Positions 25,675 to 34,458 are shown, numbered from the stretch's first letter. The stretch is 64,000 nucleotides of DNA from Streptacidiphilus rugosus AM-16 (GCF_000744655.1 NZ_JQMJ01000004.1:2356001-2420000), one strand, 5' to 3'. A program made the numbers and translations. Notes: a model not told the origin generated them from the sequence alone.

Positions 25675-26796
25675 ATGCACACCGCCACCTCCGTCACCGC
25701 CGCCGTCGCCCGCGCCCCCGGCCGGCCCTTCGTGCTCGAACGCGTCCGCGTCGACGCCCCGCGCCCGCACGAGGTGCTGCTGCGGACCGAGGCGGCCGGG
25801 ATCTGCCACACCGACCTCAGCGTCCGGGCCGGGCACACGCCCTTCCCACTGCCGGGCGTGCTCGGACACGAAGGCGTCGGCACCGTCGTCGCGGTCGGAT
25901 CGGCGGTGACCGCGACCGCGCCCGGCGAGCGGGTGCTGGCCACCTTCGACTCCTGCGGCGACTGTCCCGCCTGCCGCGTGGGACGTCCGGTCCGGTGTGC
26001 GCACTGGCCGGCGCTCAACCTCTTCGGCGGCTCCCGCCTGGACGGCTCACCGACGCTGTGGGACACGGCAGGGACGCCGCTGCACGGCAAGTTCTTCGGC
26101 CAGTCCTCCTTCGCCGAGCTCGCCCTGGCCTCGGACCGCAATGTCGTCCCGGTGCCCGAGGACCTGCCCGCGGCCGTGCTCGCGCCGTTCGGCTGCGGGG
26201 TGCAGACCGGGGCCGGGGCCGTGCTGAACGTGCTGCGCCCCGAGCCGGGCGACAGCCTCGCGGTCTTCGGCGCGGGCGCGGTGGGCCTGTCGGCCGTCCT
26301 CGCGGCACGGCTCACCGCCGCCACCAGGATCATCGCCGTCGACCTCCACCCCGCGCGCCTGGCGCTGGCCCGTCGCCTGGGCGCGACCGACGTCGTCGAG
26401 GCCGGGAGCAACGACGCGGCGGACGCGATCGCCGAACTGACGGGCCGGCGGGGCGTCGACCGCGCGCTGGAGACCAGCGGGGACGTCAGGGCGCTGCGCC
26501 AGGCCGTCGCCTCGCTCGCGATCGGCGGCATGCTCGGCGTCGTCGGTGCGCCGCCGCAGGGGACGGAGGTCGGGCTCGACGTCCCGCAACTGCTCGACCG
26601 GGGCACGCGGATCGTCGGGATCAACCAGGGCGCGAGCCTGCCGCAGCGCTTTCTCCCGGCGCTGGTCGATCTCTTCCGGTCGGGTCGGCTGCCGGTCGAC
26701 GAGCTGGTGCGGTGCTACCCCTTCGAGCAGATCGAGCGGGCGGCCCAGGACGCCCTGACCGGGCAGGTCGTCAAGCCGGTCCTGCTGATGACCTGA
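25675..26796 (+). CDS. Zinc-dependent alcohol dehydrogenase (MDR family)
   Basis: A 373-residue medium-chain dehydrogenase. Catalytic zinc is bound by AGICHTDLSVRAGH, LGHEGVG and the later FGCGVQTG cysteine. Structural zinc is bound by CGDCPACRVGRPVRC. The NAD-binding fold is LAVFGAGAVGLSAV with IIAVDLHPARLALA (Asp favouring NAD). It is closest in pattern to the aryl-alcohol/benzyl-alcohol dehydrogenase subgroup. Preceded by GGAG and separated from the GMC gene by 32 nt. In the cluster it could set the redox state of a ring carbon or of the C7 hydroxymethyl. Confidence 0.9.
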   Translation: MHTATSVTAAVARAPGRPFVLERVRVDAPRPHEVLLRTEAAGICHTDLSVRAGHTPFPLPGVLGHEGVGTVVAVGSAVTATAPGERVLATFDSCGDCPACRVGRPVRCAHWPALNLFGGSRLDGSPTLWDTAGTPLHGKFFGQSSFAELALASDRNVVPVPEDLPAAVLAPFGCGVQTGAGAVLNVLRPEPGDSLAVFGAGAVGLSAVLAARLTAATRIIAVDLHPARLALARRLGATDVVEAGSNDAADAIAELTGRRGVDRALETSGDVRALRQAVASLAIGGMLGVVGAPPQGTEVGLDVPQLLDRGTRIVGINQGASLPQRFLPALVDLFRSGRLPVDELVRCYPFEQIERAAQDALTGQVVKPVLLMT

Positions 26797-26814
26797 CCGA
26801 AGCCGTCAATCGAG

Positions 26815-26824
26815 TGAACGTTCA
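26815..26824. promoter_or_regulatory. Palindrome before the response regulator gene
   Basis: The perfect 10-bp palindrome TGAACGTTCA lies in the 36-nt gap between the dehydrogenase and the response regulator. Ten nt after it, GATAGTGT looks like a -10 element that would give an almost leaderless mRNA from GTG 26857. It may be an operator; the match is short. Confidence 0.35.
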
Positions 26825-26832
26825 GTCACCCA

Positions 26833-27552
26833 ATGACTACTGATAGTGTCCGAGCCGTGGAAGAGGTGGCAGCAGAGGCTGCGGAGCAGCGCGGGAACGG
26901 CGTCGTACGGGTCCTGCTCGTGGACGACCATCCGCTCTTCCGTGCGGGCCTGCGCGCGGCGCTGGAGAGCGACGCCGGGGTGACGGTGGTCGGCGAGGCC
27001 GAGCTCGCCGGCCAGGTGCCGGCCGCGGTCGAGCAGCACGACCCCGACCTCGTCGTCATGGATCTCACCCTGCCCGACGCCTCGGGCCTCGACGCCACCC
27101 GGCAGCTGGCCGCACGCCGGCCGCAGCTGCCGGTGCTGATGCTGACGATGGCCGACGACGACGGCAGCCTGCTCGCCGCGCTGCAGGCCGGCGCGCGCGG
27201 CTACCTGGTCAAGGGCGCGGGCCGGGAGGAGGTGCTGCACGCGGTGCGCACCGTCGCCGCGGGCGGCGCGGTCTTCGGCGCGGACATCGCCGCGCGCATC
27301 ACCGCGCTGCTGGCCGGCAGCCGACTGCGCGACGCGGGCCGGCTCTTCCCCGCCCTGACCGCCCGCGAGGCCGAAGTCCTGGACCTGGTCGCCCGCGGCC
27401 TGGACAACCACAGGATCGCCCGTGAGCTCTTCGTGGCCGAGAAGACCGTGCGCAACCACGTGACGCACATCTTCGAGAAGTTGAACGTGGCCACGCGCGC
27501 CGAGGCCGTCGCCCGCGCCCGCGACATGGGACTGGGCGACACCGGCGGCTGA
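26833..27552 (+). CDS. NarL/FixJ-family response regulator of the cyclitol cluster
   Basis: A 239-residue regulator. The receiver has LVDDHPLFRAGLRAALE, phospho-acceptor Asp77 (VVMDLTLPDASG) and LVKGAG with the conserved lysine. The LuxR helix-turn-helix near the C-terminus is LTAREAEVLDLVARGLDNHRIARELF. The first 20 residues are acidic and not family-like, so GTG 26857 may be the true start, preceded by a -10-like GATAGTGT. It is transcribed with the cyclitol genes and followed by its kinase after 98 nt. Probably the pathway-specific activator. Confidence 0.92.
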   Translation: MTTDSVRAVEEVAAEAAEQRGNGVVRVLLVDDHPLFRAGLRAALESDAGVTVVGEAELAGQVPAAVEQHDPDLVVMDLTLPDASGLDATRQLAARRPQLPVLMLTMADDDGSLLAALQAGARGYLVKGAGREEVLHAVRTVAAGGAVFGADIAARITALLAGSRLRDAGRLFPALTAREAEVLDLVARGLDNHRIARELFVAEKTVRNHVTHIFEKLNVATRAEAVARARDMGLGDTGG

Positions 27553-27650
27553 ATCCCCGGGCGGGGACGGGACCGGGGCCTCATGCGGTCGGGACGGGCG
27601 CCCGCCGAGCATGGCCGCACAGGGCACAGGGCCACCCCGAGGAGGGCCGG

Positions 27651-29747
27651 ATGCGAACAGCGCGCACAGCGACCACGACGACCGCAGCCGCCGACGACCC
27701 GGCCACGTCCGCCGACGCCGCCACGGCGCTCACCGCCCCGGGCGGCGCCGCGCCAGGCGGAGCCTACGGCGTCTGCGGGCTCACCCTGCTCTGCGGAGCG
27801 GGCTGGGTGCTGCTGGCCCTCACCCACCTCGACGACCCGGTCCGCAACCCCGACATCCCGCTCGACTGGCCCTCCCTGCTGCTGGGCTTCGGCCTGGCCC
27901 TGTCCGGGCTCTTCATCCTGGCCCACCGGGCCGGGCAGGGGCTCGGCCGGCTCCTGCTGGCCTCCGGCTTCCTGCTCACGGCGGACCTGTTCCTGCACCT
28001 CGTGCTCTCCGTCGCCGGGGCAACCGCCCCGTGGTCCGGTCTCGGCGCCGCCGTCGAGCTGGTCACCACCGCGGTCTTCGTCTTCACCATGTACGCCGTG
28101 CCGCTCTGGTTCCCGCAGGGACGCCTGCCGGGTCGGTGGGGGCGCGCCGCGGCGGCCGTTCTGGCGCTCTGGTCCGCCACGCAGGCCTACCTCGACGTGG
28201 CGGGCACCGACGGCTGGTACGGCGTGGACAACCCGCTGCGGCACGGCTGGTGGGGCCGGCTCCACGCCGCGGTCTCCGACGCCCTCGGCCCGCGCGTCGT
28301 CTGGCTCGCTCCGGCGATCGTCCTGGTCAACGTCGCGTTCGCCGCCGTCCGCTGGTGGCGGACCCCTGAGCGCCGACCGCGCCAGTGGACGGTGCCGGCC
28401 CCCTACGCGTTCTGGATGGTCCTCAGTCTGGTCGGCTACCACCTGCCCTGGCGGGGCACCGGGTACGACGTCTTCTACGCGGTCGTCTCGGCGGCCTGGC
28501 CGCTCGCGATCGGCTACGCCTTCGCCCGCGACCGCTCCTGGCAACCTGACCGGGCGAGCCGACGCGCCCTGACCGGCTTCACCCTCGTCGGCGCGCTGGT
28601 CATCGGCTACTTCGCGCTCGCCGTCACGCTGCCGAAGCTGCTGCCCGGCGCGGACAGCGGCGGCGCGCAGCTGATGTCCCTGTGCGCGCTCGCCGTCGGC
28701 ATGCTGCTGCAACCGACCGCCCGCGCGGTCAGCCGGGCGGTGGAACGGTTCTACTACGGCGACCGCGCGCGCCCCTACCAGGTGGCCCGCGACCTCGCGG
28801 AGCGCCTCAGCCGCGCGCCAGGCCCGGCGGAGGCGCCGCCGCTGCTCTGCGCGACGGTCGTCCGCGCGCTCGGCCTGCCAGGGGCGCGGGTCCTGGTGAC
28901 GACCCGCGGCGGGCCGCGCGAGCTGGCCGCACAGGGCGAGGTCGGGGCGGCCGCCGAGGTCTTCCCGATCAGCTCGGAGGGCGCGGTGATCGGCGAACTC
29001 CACGCCCCGCCCCGCTCCGGCCAGGCCGCGCTGGACCGGCAGGACCGCACCGTGCTGCGGTTCCTCGCCGACCAGTCCGGGCCCGCGCTCGCCCAGCTGC
29101 GGCTGAACGAGGAGCTCCAGGCGAGCCGGAAGCAGCTGGTGCTGGCCCGCGAGGAGGAACGCAAGCGGCTGCGGCACGATCTCCACGACGGCCTCGGCCC
29201 GACCCTCTCCGGGCTGCGCCTGCTGGTCGACACGGCGCGCAGCGACCTGCCCGAGGACTCCGCGTCCGCGGCATCGCTGCGGGCCGCTTCGACCGGCATC
29301 GGCACCGCGATCGACGAGCTGCGCCGGATCACCGACGGCCTCGCCCCGGCCGAGCTGGGCCGGGTCGGCCTGACCTGCGCCCTGCGCGAACTGGGCAGCC
29401 GCCTGGACGACCGCCGGCTGCGCATCACCGTCGATCTCGACCCCGACCCGCTGCCTCCGCTGCCCGCCGCGGTGGAGGTGGCCCTCTACCGGATCAGCGG
29501 CGAGGCCCTGCACAACGTGCTGCGGCACTCGGGGGCGACCAGGGCCAGGCTGTCCCTGCGGGTTGCCGCGGACCAGGTCTCCGTCGAGGCCAGCGACGAC
29601 GGTGCGGGCTTCCCCTCCCACAGCTCCCCGGCCGGCGTCGGCCTCCGCTCCATGGCCGAACGCGCCGAGGAACTCGGCGGCACCTTCTCCGCCACGAACG
29701 ACCCGCACGGCGCCGTCGTCCGCGCAACGCTCCCCCGAACCTGCTGA
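27651..29747 (+). CDS. Large sensor histidine kinase of the cyclitol cluster
   Basis: A 698-residue membrane kinase, partner of the preceding regulator. Nine or ten predicted helices fill residues 40-375. A GAF-like domain follows (about 385-490; DRQDRTVLRFLADQSGPALAQLRL), then the dimerisation helix REEERKRLRHDLHDGLGPTLSG with phospho-acceptor His512. The ATPase domain contains YRISGEALHNVLRHSG and GVGLRSMAERAEELGG. The N-terminal 35 residues are Thr/Ala-rich. The layout resembles actinobacterial kinases that detect a membrane-soluble or small internal signal. ATG start with GGAGG upstream. Confidence 0.92.
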   Translation: MRTARTATTTTAAADDPATSADAATALTAPGGAAPGGAYGVCGLTLLCGAGWVLLALTHLDDPVRNPDIPLDWPSLLLGFGLALSGLFILAHRAGQGLGRLLLASGFLLTADLFLHLVLSVAGATAPWSGLGAAVELVTTAVFVFTMYAVPLWFPQGRLPGRWGRAAAAVLALWSATQAYLDVAGTDGWYGVDNPLRHGWWGRLHAAVSDALGPRVVWLAPAIVLVNVAFAAVRWWRTPERRPRQWTVPAPYAFWMVLSLVGYHLPWRGTGYDVFYAVVSAAWPLAIGYAFARDRSWQPDRASRRALTGFTLVGALVIGYFALAVTLPKLLPGADSGGAQLMSLCALAVGMLLQPTARAVSRAVERFYYGDRARPYQVARDLAERLSRAPGPAEAPPLLCATVVRALGLPGARVLVTTRGGPRELAAQGEVGAAAEVFPISSEGAVIGELHAPPRSGQAALDRQDRTVLRFLADQSGPALAQLRLNEELQASRKQLVLAREEERKRLRHDLHDGLGPTLSGLRLLVDTARSDLPEDSASAASLRAASTGIGTAIDELRRITDGLAPAELGRVGLTCALRELGSRLDDRRLRITVDLDPDPLPPLPAAVEVALYRISGEALHNVLRHSGATRARLSLRVAADQVSVEASDDGAGFPSHSSPAGVGLRSMAERAEELGGTFSATNDPHGAVVRATLPRTC

Positions 29748-30023
29748 CCCGCCGGTCGCCTCCAGGGGGCGCGGTCGCATCAGCCGGGGGTGCCCCCTGC
29801 GACGAACTGCAAGGCCTCACCGAACAGCGCCTCCCCACGGTGTGGTCTCTCGCGCCCGCGCGGTGCATCGGCCGGGCCTCGCGCCCCTCGGGGCGGACGG
29901 ACCGCCCCGGCAGAGCGGTCCCGGCCCGATCCGGGACCACGGGCTCATGACGACGGGACGCGTCCGCGGCGATAGTCGAACCAGTCCCACGGTCCGTTCC
30001 CCGTTCCTGAAGGAGGACCTCCC

Positions 30024-30167
30024 ATGTCGGTCCCGACCGAGCCCGTCCACCCGTCCCGTTCGCAGTCCGAGGAGCCGGAGCACGAGACTCCGCGGCCCGA
30101 GGAGCCCCGCGAGCCGCGTGAACCGCATCCCGACGAGGACACCTGGCCCAACCGGCCGCACCACTGA
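30024..30167 (+). CDS. Small acidic Pro/Glu-rich protein, 47 aa
   Basis: A short gene with an excellent ribosome site, AAGGAGGA, 6 nt before ATG. The product has 47 residues and no hydrophobic segment. Its composition is dominated by Pro, Glu, Arg and His, with repeats of the type EEPxEP and REPREP, so it is probably disordered. The stop is 13 nt before a perfect 16-bp terminator, so it forms a complete transcription unit. I do not recognise a family. Its strong translation signals suggest a real, well-expressed peptide. Confidence 0.65.
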   Translation: MSVPTEPVHPSRSQSEEPEHETPRPEEPREPREPHPDEDTWPNRPHH

Positions 30168-30180
30168 TCCGCACGCGCCG

Positions 30181-30218
30181 AAGCCGGCCGCCGCAGTCGT
30201 CCCTGCGGCGGCCGGCTT
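30181..30218. terminator. Strong bidirectional terminator
   Basis: A perfect 16-bp stem, AAGCCGGCCGCCGCAG (30181-30196) and CTGCGGCGGCCGGCTT (30203-30218), with a 6-nt loop. It separates the small acidic gene from the convergent multicopper oxidase gene, whose stop is 11 nt away. The AA/TT ends give a short U-run in both directions. Confidence 0.88.
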
Positions 30219-30228
30219 CCTGGTGCGC

Positions 30229-32016
30229 TCACATCGGCATCGGCATTCCGCCGCCCTGGAGGTCGAGGACCGGGCCGGGCGAGACCGTGAACGGGCGCAT
30301 CATGCCGTCGTCCTCGTGCTCCAACAGGTGGCAGTGGTACATGTACCGGCCGGTCGATCCGCTGAACTGACCGCCGATCCTGACCAGTTGGCCCGGCGGC
30401 ACCTGGATCACGTCCTTCCAGCCCTGGTCGCTCGGCGCGACCTCCAGCGTCGAGCGGTACCCGACCGGCGCGCCGGGCGCCGTCCCCCCGACGGACTGCC
30501 GGAAGCCGGAGACGTCCCAGCTCTCCCTCGCGAGAGCCTGGAAGCGGATCAGGTGCAGGTGCACCGGATGCAGCGCGACACTCAGGTTGAGGATCGTCCA
30601 CACCTCCCAGCCGTCCTGCCGGACATGCCAGTTGAGCGTCTCGTCGAACTCCTGCGACAGCCGCCGGTAGGTGCGCAGCACGCCGTCCGCGCCCAGCGTC
30701 TGCACGACTCCGTCCGTCGCGGCGGCCAGCGCGCTGTGCGGCACCTCCTCCATCTCCCAGAGCCGGAAGCTGCCCTGCCTGTTCGGCGCGAGCACCAGCA
30801 TCCGGTGCATGTGCGGTTCCGGCAGGCGGTCGTGGTGCAGCCGGGCGTAGGACGCCGCCAGTCGCGGCGGCAGCGTGAACGTCGAGGCGGGCGGCTCGTC
30901 GGCCACGCGGAACTGCAGCACGTCGGGCTCCGGCAGCCGCTGGTCCGGCCGGGGAACCCCGACCGGCGCACCCGCCGCGAGCGGGACGGCCGCGTAGGGC
31001 TCGGGCGCGGAGTCGACCAGCCGCAGCGTGCGCGCGCCCAGCGCGCCGAAGTCGACCAGCAGGTCGGCCCGTTCGGCCGGGGCCAGGGCGAGTCCGCCGT
31101 CCGGGAGCGGGATCGGCGCGCCCAGCAGCCCGGCGTCGGTGCCGATCTGCCACACGGCGTCCGGCACCCGCTCGCCGGTCCCTTCGTCCACCAGGTGCAG
31201 CCGGTAGGTCCTGGCGTTCGAGGCGTTCAGCACGCGGAACCTGTACCAGCGGGCCCGGACCTCCAGATACGGCCAGATGACCCCGTTGACCAGCGTGTAC
31301 GGGCCGAAGAACGGCAGCGGCCCTGCCGTCTTGTGCAGCAGTTCGCCGGTGAAGGCGCCGTCGTCGCCGAGCGCGAGATTGCGGTCGCACAGCACCAGCG
31401 GGATCTCGTACGCGCCGCCGGGCAGCCCGAGCGCGTCCTCCTCCTCGTCGCGGACCAGGTACATCCCGGCGAGGCCCGCCTGGACGTTCAGGCGGGTGAT
31501 GCCCATCGCGTGGTCGTGGTACCAGAGGGCGGTGGCGGGTTGGTCGTTCGGATACTCCGAGAGCTGCGACTCCCCCGGCAGCACCGCGTTCTCGGTCCAG
31601 CCGTCGTTGCCGCCGCCGGTCCGCGCGCCGTGCAGGTGCGTGACCGTCCAGGCGGGCAGGCCGGCCGCGGCCTTGTCGACGCCGCCGGGATCGATGCCCG
31701 GCTCGTTCTCGGCGGGCGGCGCGCTCTCGGGGACGTTCCCTTCGACGACGGGGAACGGGGTGTCGATCTCGTTGGTCCAGGTGACGCGGAGCCGCCGGCC
31801 ACGGCGCAGCTCCAGCGTCGGACCGGGGAACTCGCCCCCGTAGGTCCACAGCGGCGTGGGCGGCAGTTGCGCGTGCAGCCGCTGCCGGGCGGAGGTCAGC
31901 CGGACGGTCAGCTGCGGGCGGGTGTCGCCCGGGCGCGGCCGGAGCACGGTCGGGATGCGGAGCGGGTCGAGGAACTTCGTGAGCCTGGGCGGGGTGGGGC
32001 CGGTCGGTGCGGGCAT
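30229..32016 (-). CDS. Multicopper oxidase (CotA / phenoxazinone-synthase type)
   Basis: A 595-residue three-cupredoxin oxidase. All copper motifs are present: HLHG (127-130), WYHDH (165-169), HPVHLHLIRF in the C-terminal domain, and HCHLLEH (561-567) followed by DDGMM, giving the type 1 copper Cys, His and Met axial ligand. The N-terminus TKFLDPLRIPTVLRP matches bacterial CotA/bilirubin oxidase and PhsA. There is no twin-arginine or other signal, so it should be cytoplasmic or coat-associated. Likely substrates are o-aminophenols, phenols or bilirubin. It is monocistronic, with AGGAG before ATG. Confidence 0.93.
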   Translation of the reverse strand: MPAPTGPTPPRLTKFLDPLRIPTVLRPRPGDTRPQLTVRLTSARQRLHAQLPPTPLWTYGGEFPGPTLELRRGRRLRVTWTNEIDTPFPVVEGNVPESAPPAENEPGIDPGGVDKAAAGLPAWTVTHLHGARTGGGNDGWTENAVLPGESQLSEYPNDQPATALWYHDHAMGITRLNVQAGLAGMYLVRDEEEDALGLPGGAYEIPLVLCDRNLALGDDGAFTGELLHKTAGPLPFFGPYTLVNGVIWPYLEVRARWYRFRVLNASNARTYRLHLVDEGTGERVPDAVWQIGTDAGLLGAPIPLPDGGLALAPAERADLLVDFGALGARTLRLVDSAPEPYAAVPLAAGAPVGVPRPDQRLPEPDVLQFRVADEPPASTFTLPPRLAASYARLHHDRLPEPHMHRMLVLAPNRQGSFRLWEMEEVPHSALAAATDGVVQTLGADGVLRTYRRLSQEFDETLNWHVRQDGWEVWTILNLSVALHPVHLHLIRFQALARESWDVSGFRQSVGGTAPGAPVGYRSTLEVAPSDQGWKDVIQVPPGQLVRIGGQFSGSTGRYMYHCHLLEHEDDGMMRPFTVSPGPVLDLQGGGMPMPM

Positions 32017-32109
32017 GGCGAGCCTCCTGAGGATCGGGACAGCGCCGATCCTGCGGCGCCCCCTGTCCCGCCCGCATGGGCCACCGGTCCCTTCCGGTCC
32101 CGCTTCGCC

Positions 32110-32760
32110 TCAGCCGATCCTGCCGCGGAGCAGTGCCACACCCTCGCCGGTGAGGTCGTCCAGATGCGGCTTCCGCCCCGTCATCACCATGATCAGCGAC
32201 AGCAGCGGCCCGCTCGCCTCGGGTCCGTCGCCGTGCGTCCAGGAGGCGTCGGCGGCCGTCAGCCGTACCCCGGCGATCCTGTTCTTGGCGCCGATCAGCA
32301 GGTTCGACCCCTTGAAGAAGTCGGCGACCCGCACCAGCGCCTCCTCCGGGTAGGCGCGCCGCAGGCCGAGGGGTCGCCGGATGTCCTCGGGGTGCACGAC
32401 GGCCTCGCCCAGCATCGCCTCCACCGGCCCCGGCGGGGCGCTGGTCCGGTCCAGGGCCGCCCGGAACGCGGCGAGCGTCTGCGCCGGATCGTCGGCGGTG
32501 TGCGCGGCGACGCCGGCGGCGGAGAAGTCGTTGAACTTGAACCTTGCCGAGGCGAACTCGCGGAGGAACCGCGTCGGGGTCATCATCGCGGTCGACAGCA
32601 TGTGCCCGAGCACCTGGTGCACGCTCCACTCGGTGCACAGCGACCGTGTCCGCCACAGCTCCGGGTCCGACCCCGCCGCCTCCAGATCACCGAGCAGAGC
32701 CCGGCGCTCCCCGTGGATCAACGGCCACGGACTGCCTCCGGCACCGGCCATCGTCGTCAC
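32110..32760 (-). CDS. Maleylpyruvate isomerase-like / DinB mycothiol-dependent protein
   Basis: A 216-residue four-helix DinB-fold protein of the mycothiol-dependent maleylpyruvate isomerase type. LIHGERRALLGDL and LCTEWSVHQVLGHMLSTAMM (helix 2, with the conserved W-xx-xx-xxH metal ligand) are recognisable, and the second half TAADASWTHGDGPEASGPLLSLIMVMTGR is the C-terminal domain of the family. These enzymes use mycothiol as cofactor in actinobacteria; the substrate is unknown here. Start is GTG 32760 or ATG 32751. Monocistronic. Confidence 0.8.
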   Translation of the reverse strand: MTTMAGAGGSPWPLIHGERRALLGDLEAAGSDPELWRTRSLCTEWSVHQVLGHMLSTAMMTPTRFLREFASARFKFNDFSAAGVAAHTADDPAQTLAAFRAALDRTSAPPGPVEAMLGEAVVHPEDIRRPLGLRRAYPEEALVRVADFFKGSNLLIGAKNRIAGVRLTAADASWTHGDGPEASGPLLSLIMVMTGRKPHLDDLTGEGVALLRGRIG

Positions 32761-32840
32761 CCCGTTCCTGCTTCGGTGGGTGCACAGCCTTCACCTCAGC
32801 AGTAACACCACCACGCCAGGAGCGCGACTCGATCCGCCGG

Positions 32841-33089
32841 TCAGCGGCCCGCGAGCCGACTCGCCCGCGGGCCCGCGTCCTCGCGCAGGACGTGACCGGG
32901 CAGCCGGACCGGATCGCCGAGCACGACCACGACCTCGCGCTCGCCCTCGTACGGGTCCCTGCTGTGCGCCGTGCGCAGGTTGTCCACCAGCAGCAGGTCC
33001 CCCGCCCGCCAGGGCTCCCGGCGGGCCGCCCGCGCATAGGTGGCGTTGATCGTCTCCACCACGTCCTCGGGAATCGGTCGAAGCGAGCG
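32841..33089 (-). pseudogene. TauD/TfdA-type dioxygenase, 3' fragment
   Basis: Only the C-terminal 82 residues remain. IPEDVVETINATYARAARREPWRAGDLLLVDNLRTAHSRDPYEGEREVVVVLGDPV matches the last third of Fe(II)/2-oxoglutarate dioxygenases of the TauD / clavaminate-synthase group (second iron His in RTAHSRDPY, and the 2-OG arginine after it). The first iron-binding HxD part and the whole N-terminus are missing. Homology stops abruptly near 33090, where the sequence turns into an aminotransferase on the other strand. It cannot encode an active enzyme. Confidence 0.8.
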
Positions 33090-33092
33090 GCG

Positions 33093-33857
33093 GCGGGCGT
33101 CCCGCTCGGGCACACGCTCCGGCTGCCGTACTGCGGCTTCGGCGACGGCGTCTCCGGGCTCTCCCTGCTGGAGCACTACCTCCGCGACAGCGGCAGCGGC
33201 GTCGAGCTGCCCGCGGCGGTGATCGTCGAGACGGTCCAGGCGGAGGGCGGCCTGCTCGTGGCCACCACGGCCTGGCTGCAGGAGCTCGCCGAGCTCTGCG
33301 CCCGCTGGGGCATCCTGCTCATCGTCGACGACATCCAGGTGGGCTGCGGCCGCACCGGCGGCTTCTTCAGCTTCGAGGAGGCGGGCATCGTCCCCGACCT
33401 CGTCGTGCTGTCGAAGTCCATCAGCGGGTACGGCCTGCCGATGGCGCTGACCCTGCTCCGCCCCGACCTCGACGTCTGGCAGCCGGGCGAGCACAACGGC
33501 ACCTTCCGCGGCAACTGCCTGGCCTTCGCGACGGCCACCGCGGCCCTGCAGAGCTACTGGCCGGACCGCGACCTGGAGAAGCAGACGGTGGCCCGCGGCG
33601 AACACGTCCGCCTGCGCCTCGGCACGCTCGGTCTCCCCGTCCGCGGCCGGGGTCTGATCAACGGTCTGGTCCTGCCCGACCCGGCCCAGGCCCGCGCGGT
33701 CTGCGACGAGTCGTTCCGGAGGGGCCTGATCGTGGAGACCTCGGGCTCCTCGGGCGAGGTGGTCAAACTGCTGCCGCCGCTGACGATCCCCGACGCCGAC
33801 CTGGACGCCGGCCTGGACACCCTCTGCGTGGCCGTACGGGCGGTGCAGGCCGCCTGA
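33093..33857 (+). pseudogene. ectB-like: Diaminobutyrate (EctB-type) aminotransferase, 3' fragment
   Basis: The C-terminal 254 residues of a class III aminotransferase close to EctB / diaminobutyrate-2-oxoglutarate transaminase. PAAVIVETVQAEGG, IVDDIQVGCGRTGGFFSFEEAG and the PLP lysine in LSKSISGYGLPMA are intact, followed by GEHNGTFRGNCLAF. The first 160 or so residues are gone. Homology begins at AGVPLGHT right after the dioxygenase fragment, with no start codon or ribosome site. The pair looks like two divergent genes that lost their facing 5' halves in one deletion. Confidence 0.82.
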
Positions 33858-33864
33858 CGACGGC

Positions 33865-34458
33865 TCAGGCTCGGGGCGGGAACGTGACCGACCCCGGGCC
33901 CGTTATCACGATCGCCTGGCCCAGAAAGGCGCTGCTGCCGTCGCACGGCCTGCCCGCGCCCGCCCTGTCGACCTCGTCGAGCGTCAGTGTGAGGGTGAAC
34001 GAGCCGCTGACGTTCCGGTACGCGCCGGTGCCCGAGCCGGACACGACCGGCACCCGCTCCGTGACCGCGACGCTGCCCGAGCAGGTGGTGCGGTTCGTGG
34101 GGAAGCGCTCCGCCATGGCGGCGACGAAGGCCCTGTCCATCGCGGCGATGTCCAGCCGAAAGGCCCCGTGCCCGAGCCGGAGGCTCAGCTGGCCGGAGTG
34201 GTCCGGGTCGACACTGCCGTCGGGGTGGACGCTCACCGCCTGCCCGTAGTCGCCGATCGCCCCGGTCAGGACCACCGCCTCGGTGGGCCCGTCGTTGTCG
34301 CTGTACGCCGTCAGATGGACGGCGGAACCGGCCGCGGCGGAGGCCGAGGCCTTCGTCGGCGCACCGGCGGCCGACGAGCAGCCGGCCACGGCGAGCACGC
34401 CCAGCAAGAGCGCCGCCGCCGCGACGGCCGCGGCCGGACCTCGTACACGCGGACCCAT
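33865..34458 (-). CDS. Putative lipoprotein, unknown function
   Basis: A 197-residue exported protein. The N-terminal signal MGPRVRGPAAAVAAAALLLGVLAVAGC ends in the lipobox VAGC, followed by a Ser/Ala linker. The mature part is beta-rich with two cysteines (NRTTCSGSV and RPCDGSS) that could form a disulfide. No enzyme motif is seen. It is convergent with the aminotransferase fragment, 7 nt away, so the deletion did not reach it. Function unknown. Confidence 0.75.
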   Translation of the reverse strand: MGPRVRGPAAAVAAAALLLGVLAVAGCSSAAGAPTKASASAAAGSAVHLTAYSDNDGPTEAVVLTGAIGDYGQAVSVHPDGSVDPDHSGQLSLRLGHGAFRLDIAAMDRAFVAAMAERFPTNRTTCSGSVAVTERVPVVSGSGTGAYRNVSGSFTLTLTLDEVDRAGAGRPCDGSSAFLGQAIVITGPGSVTFPPRA

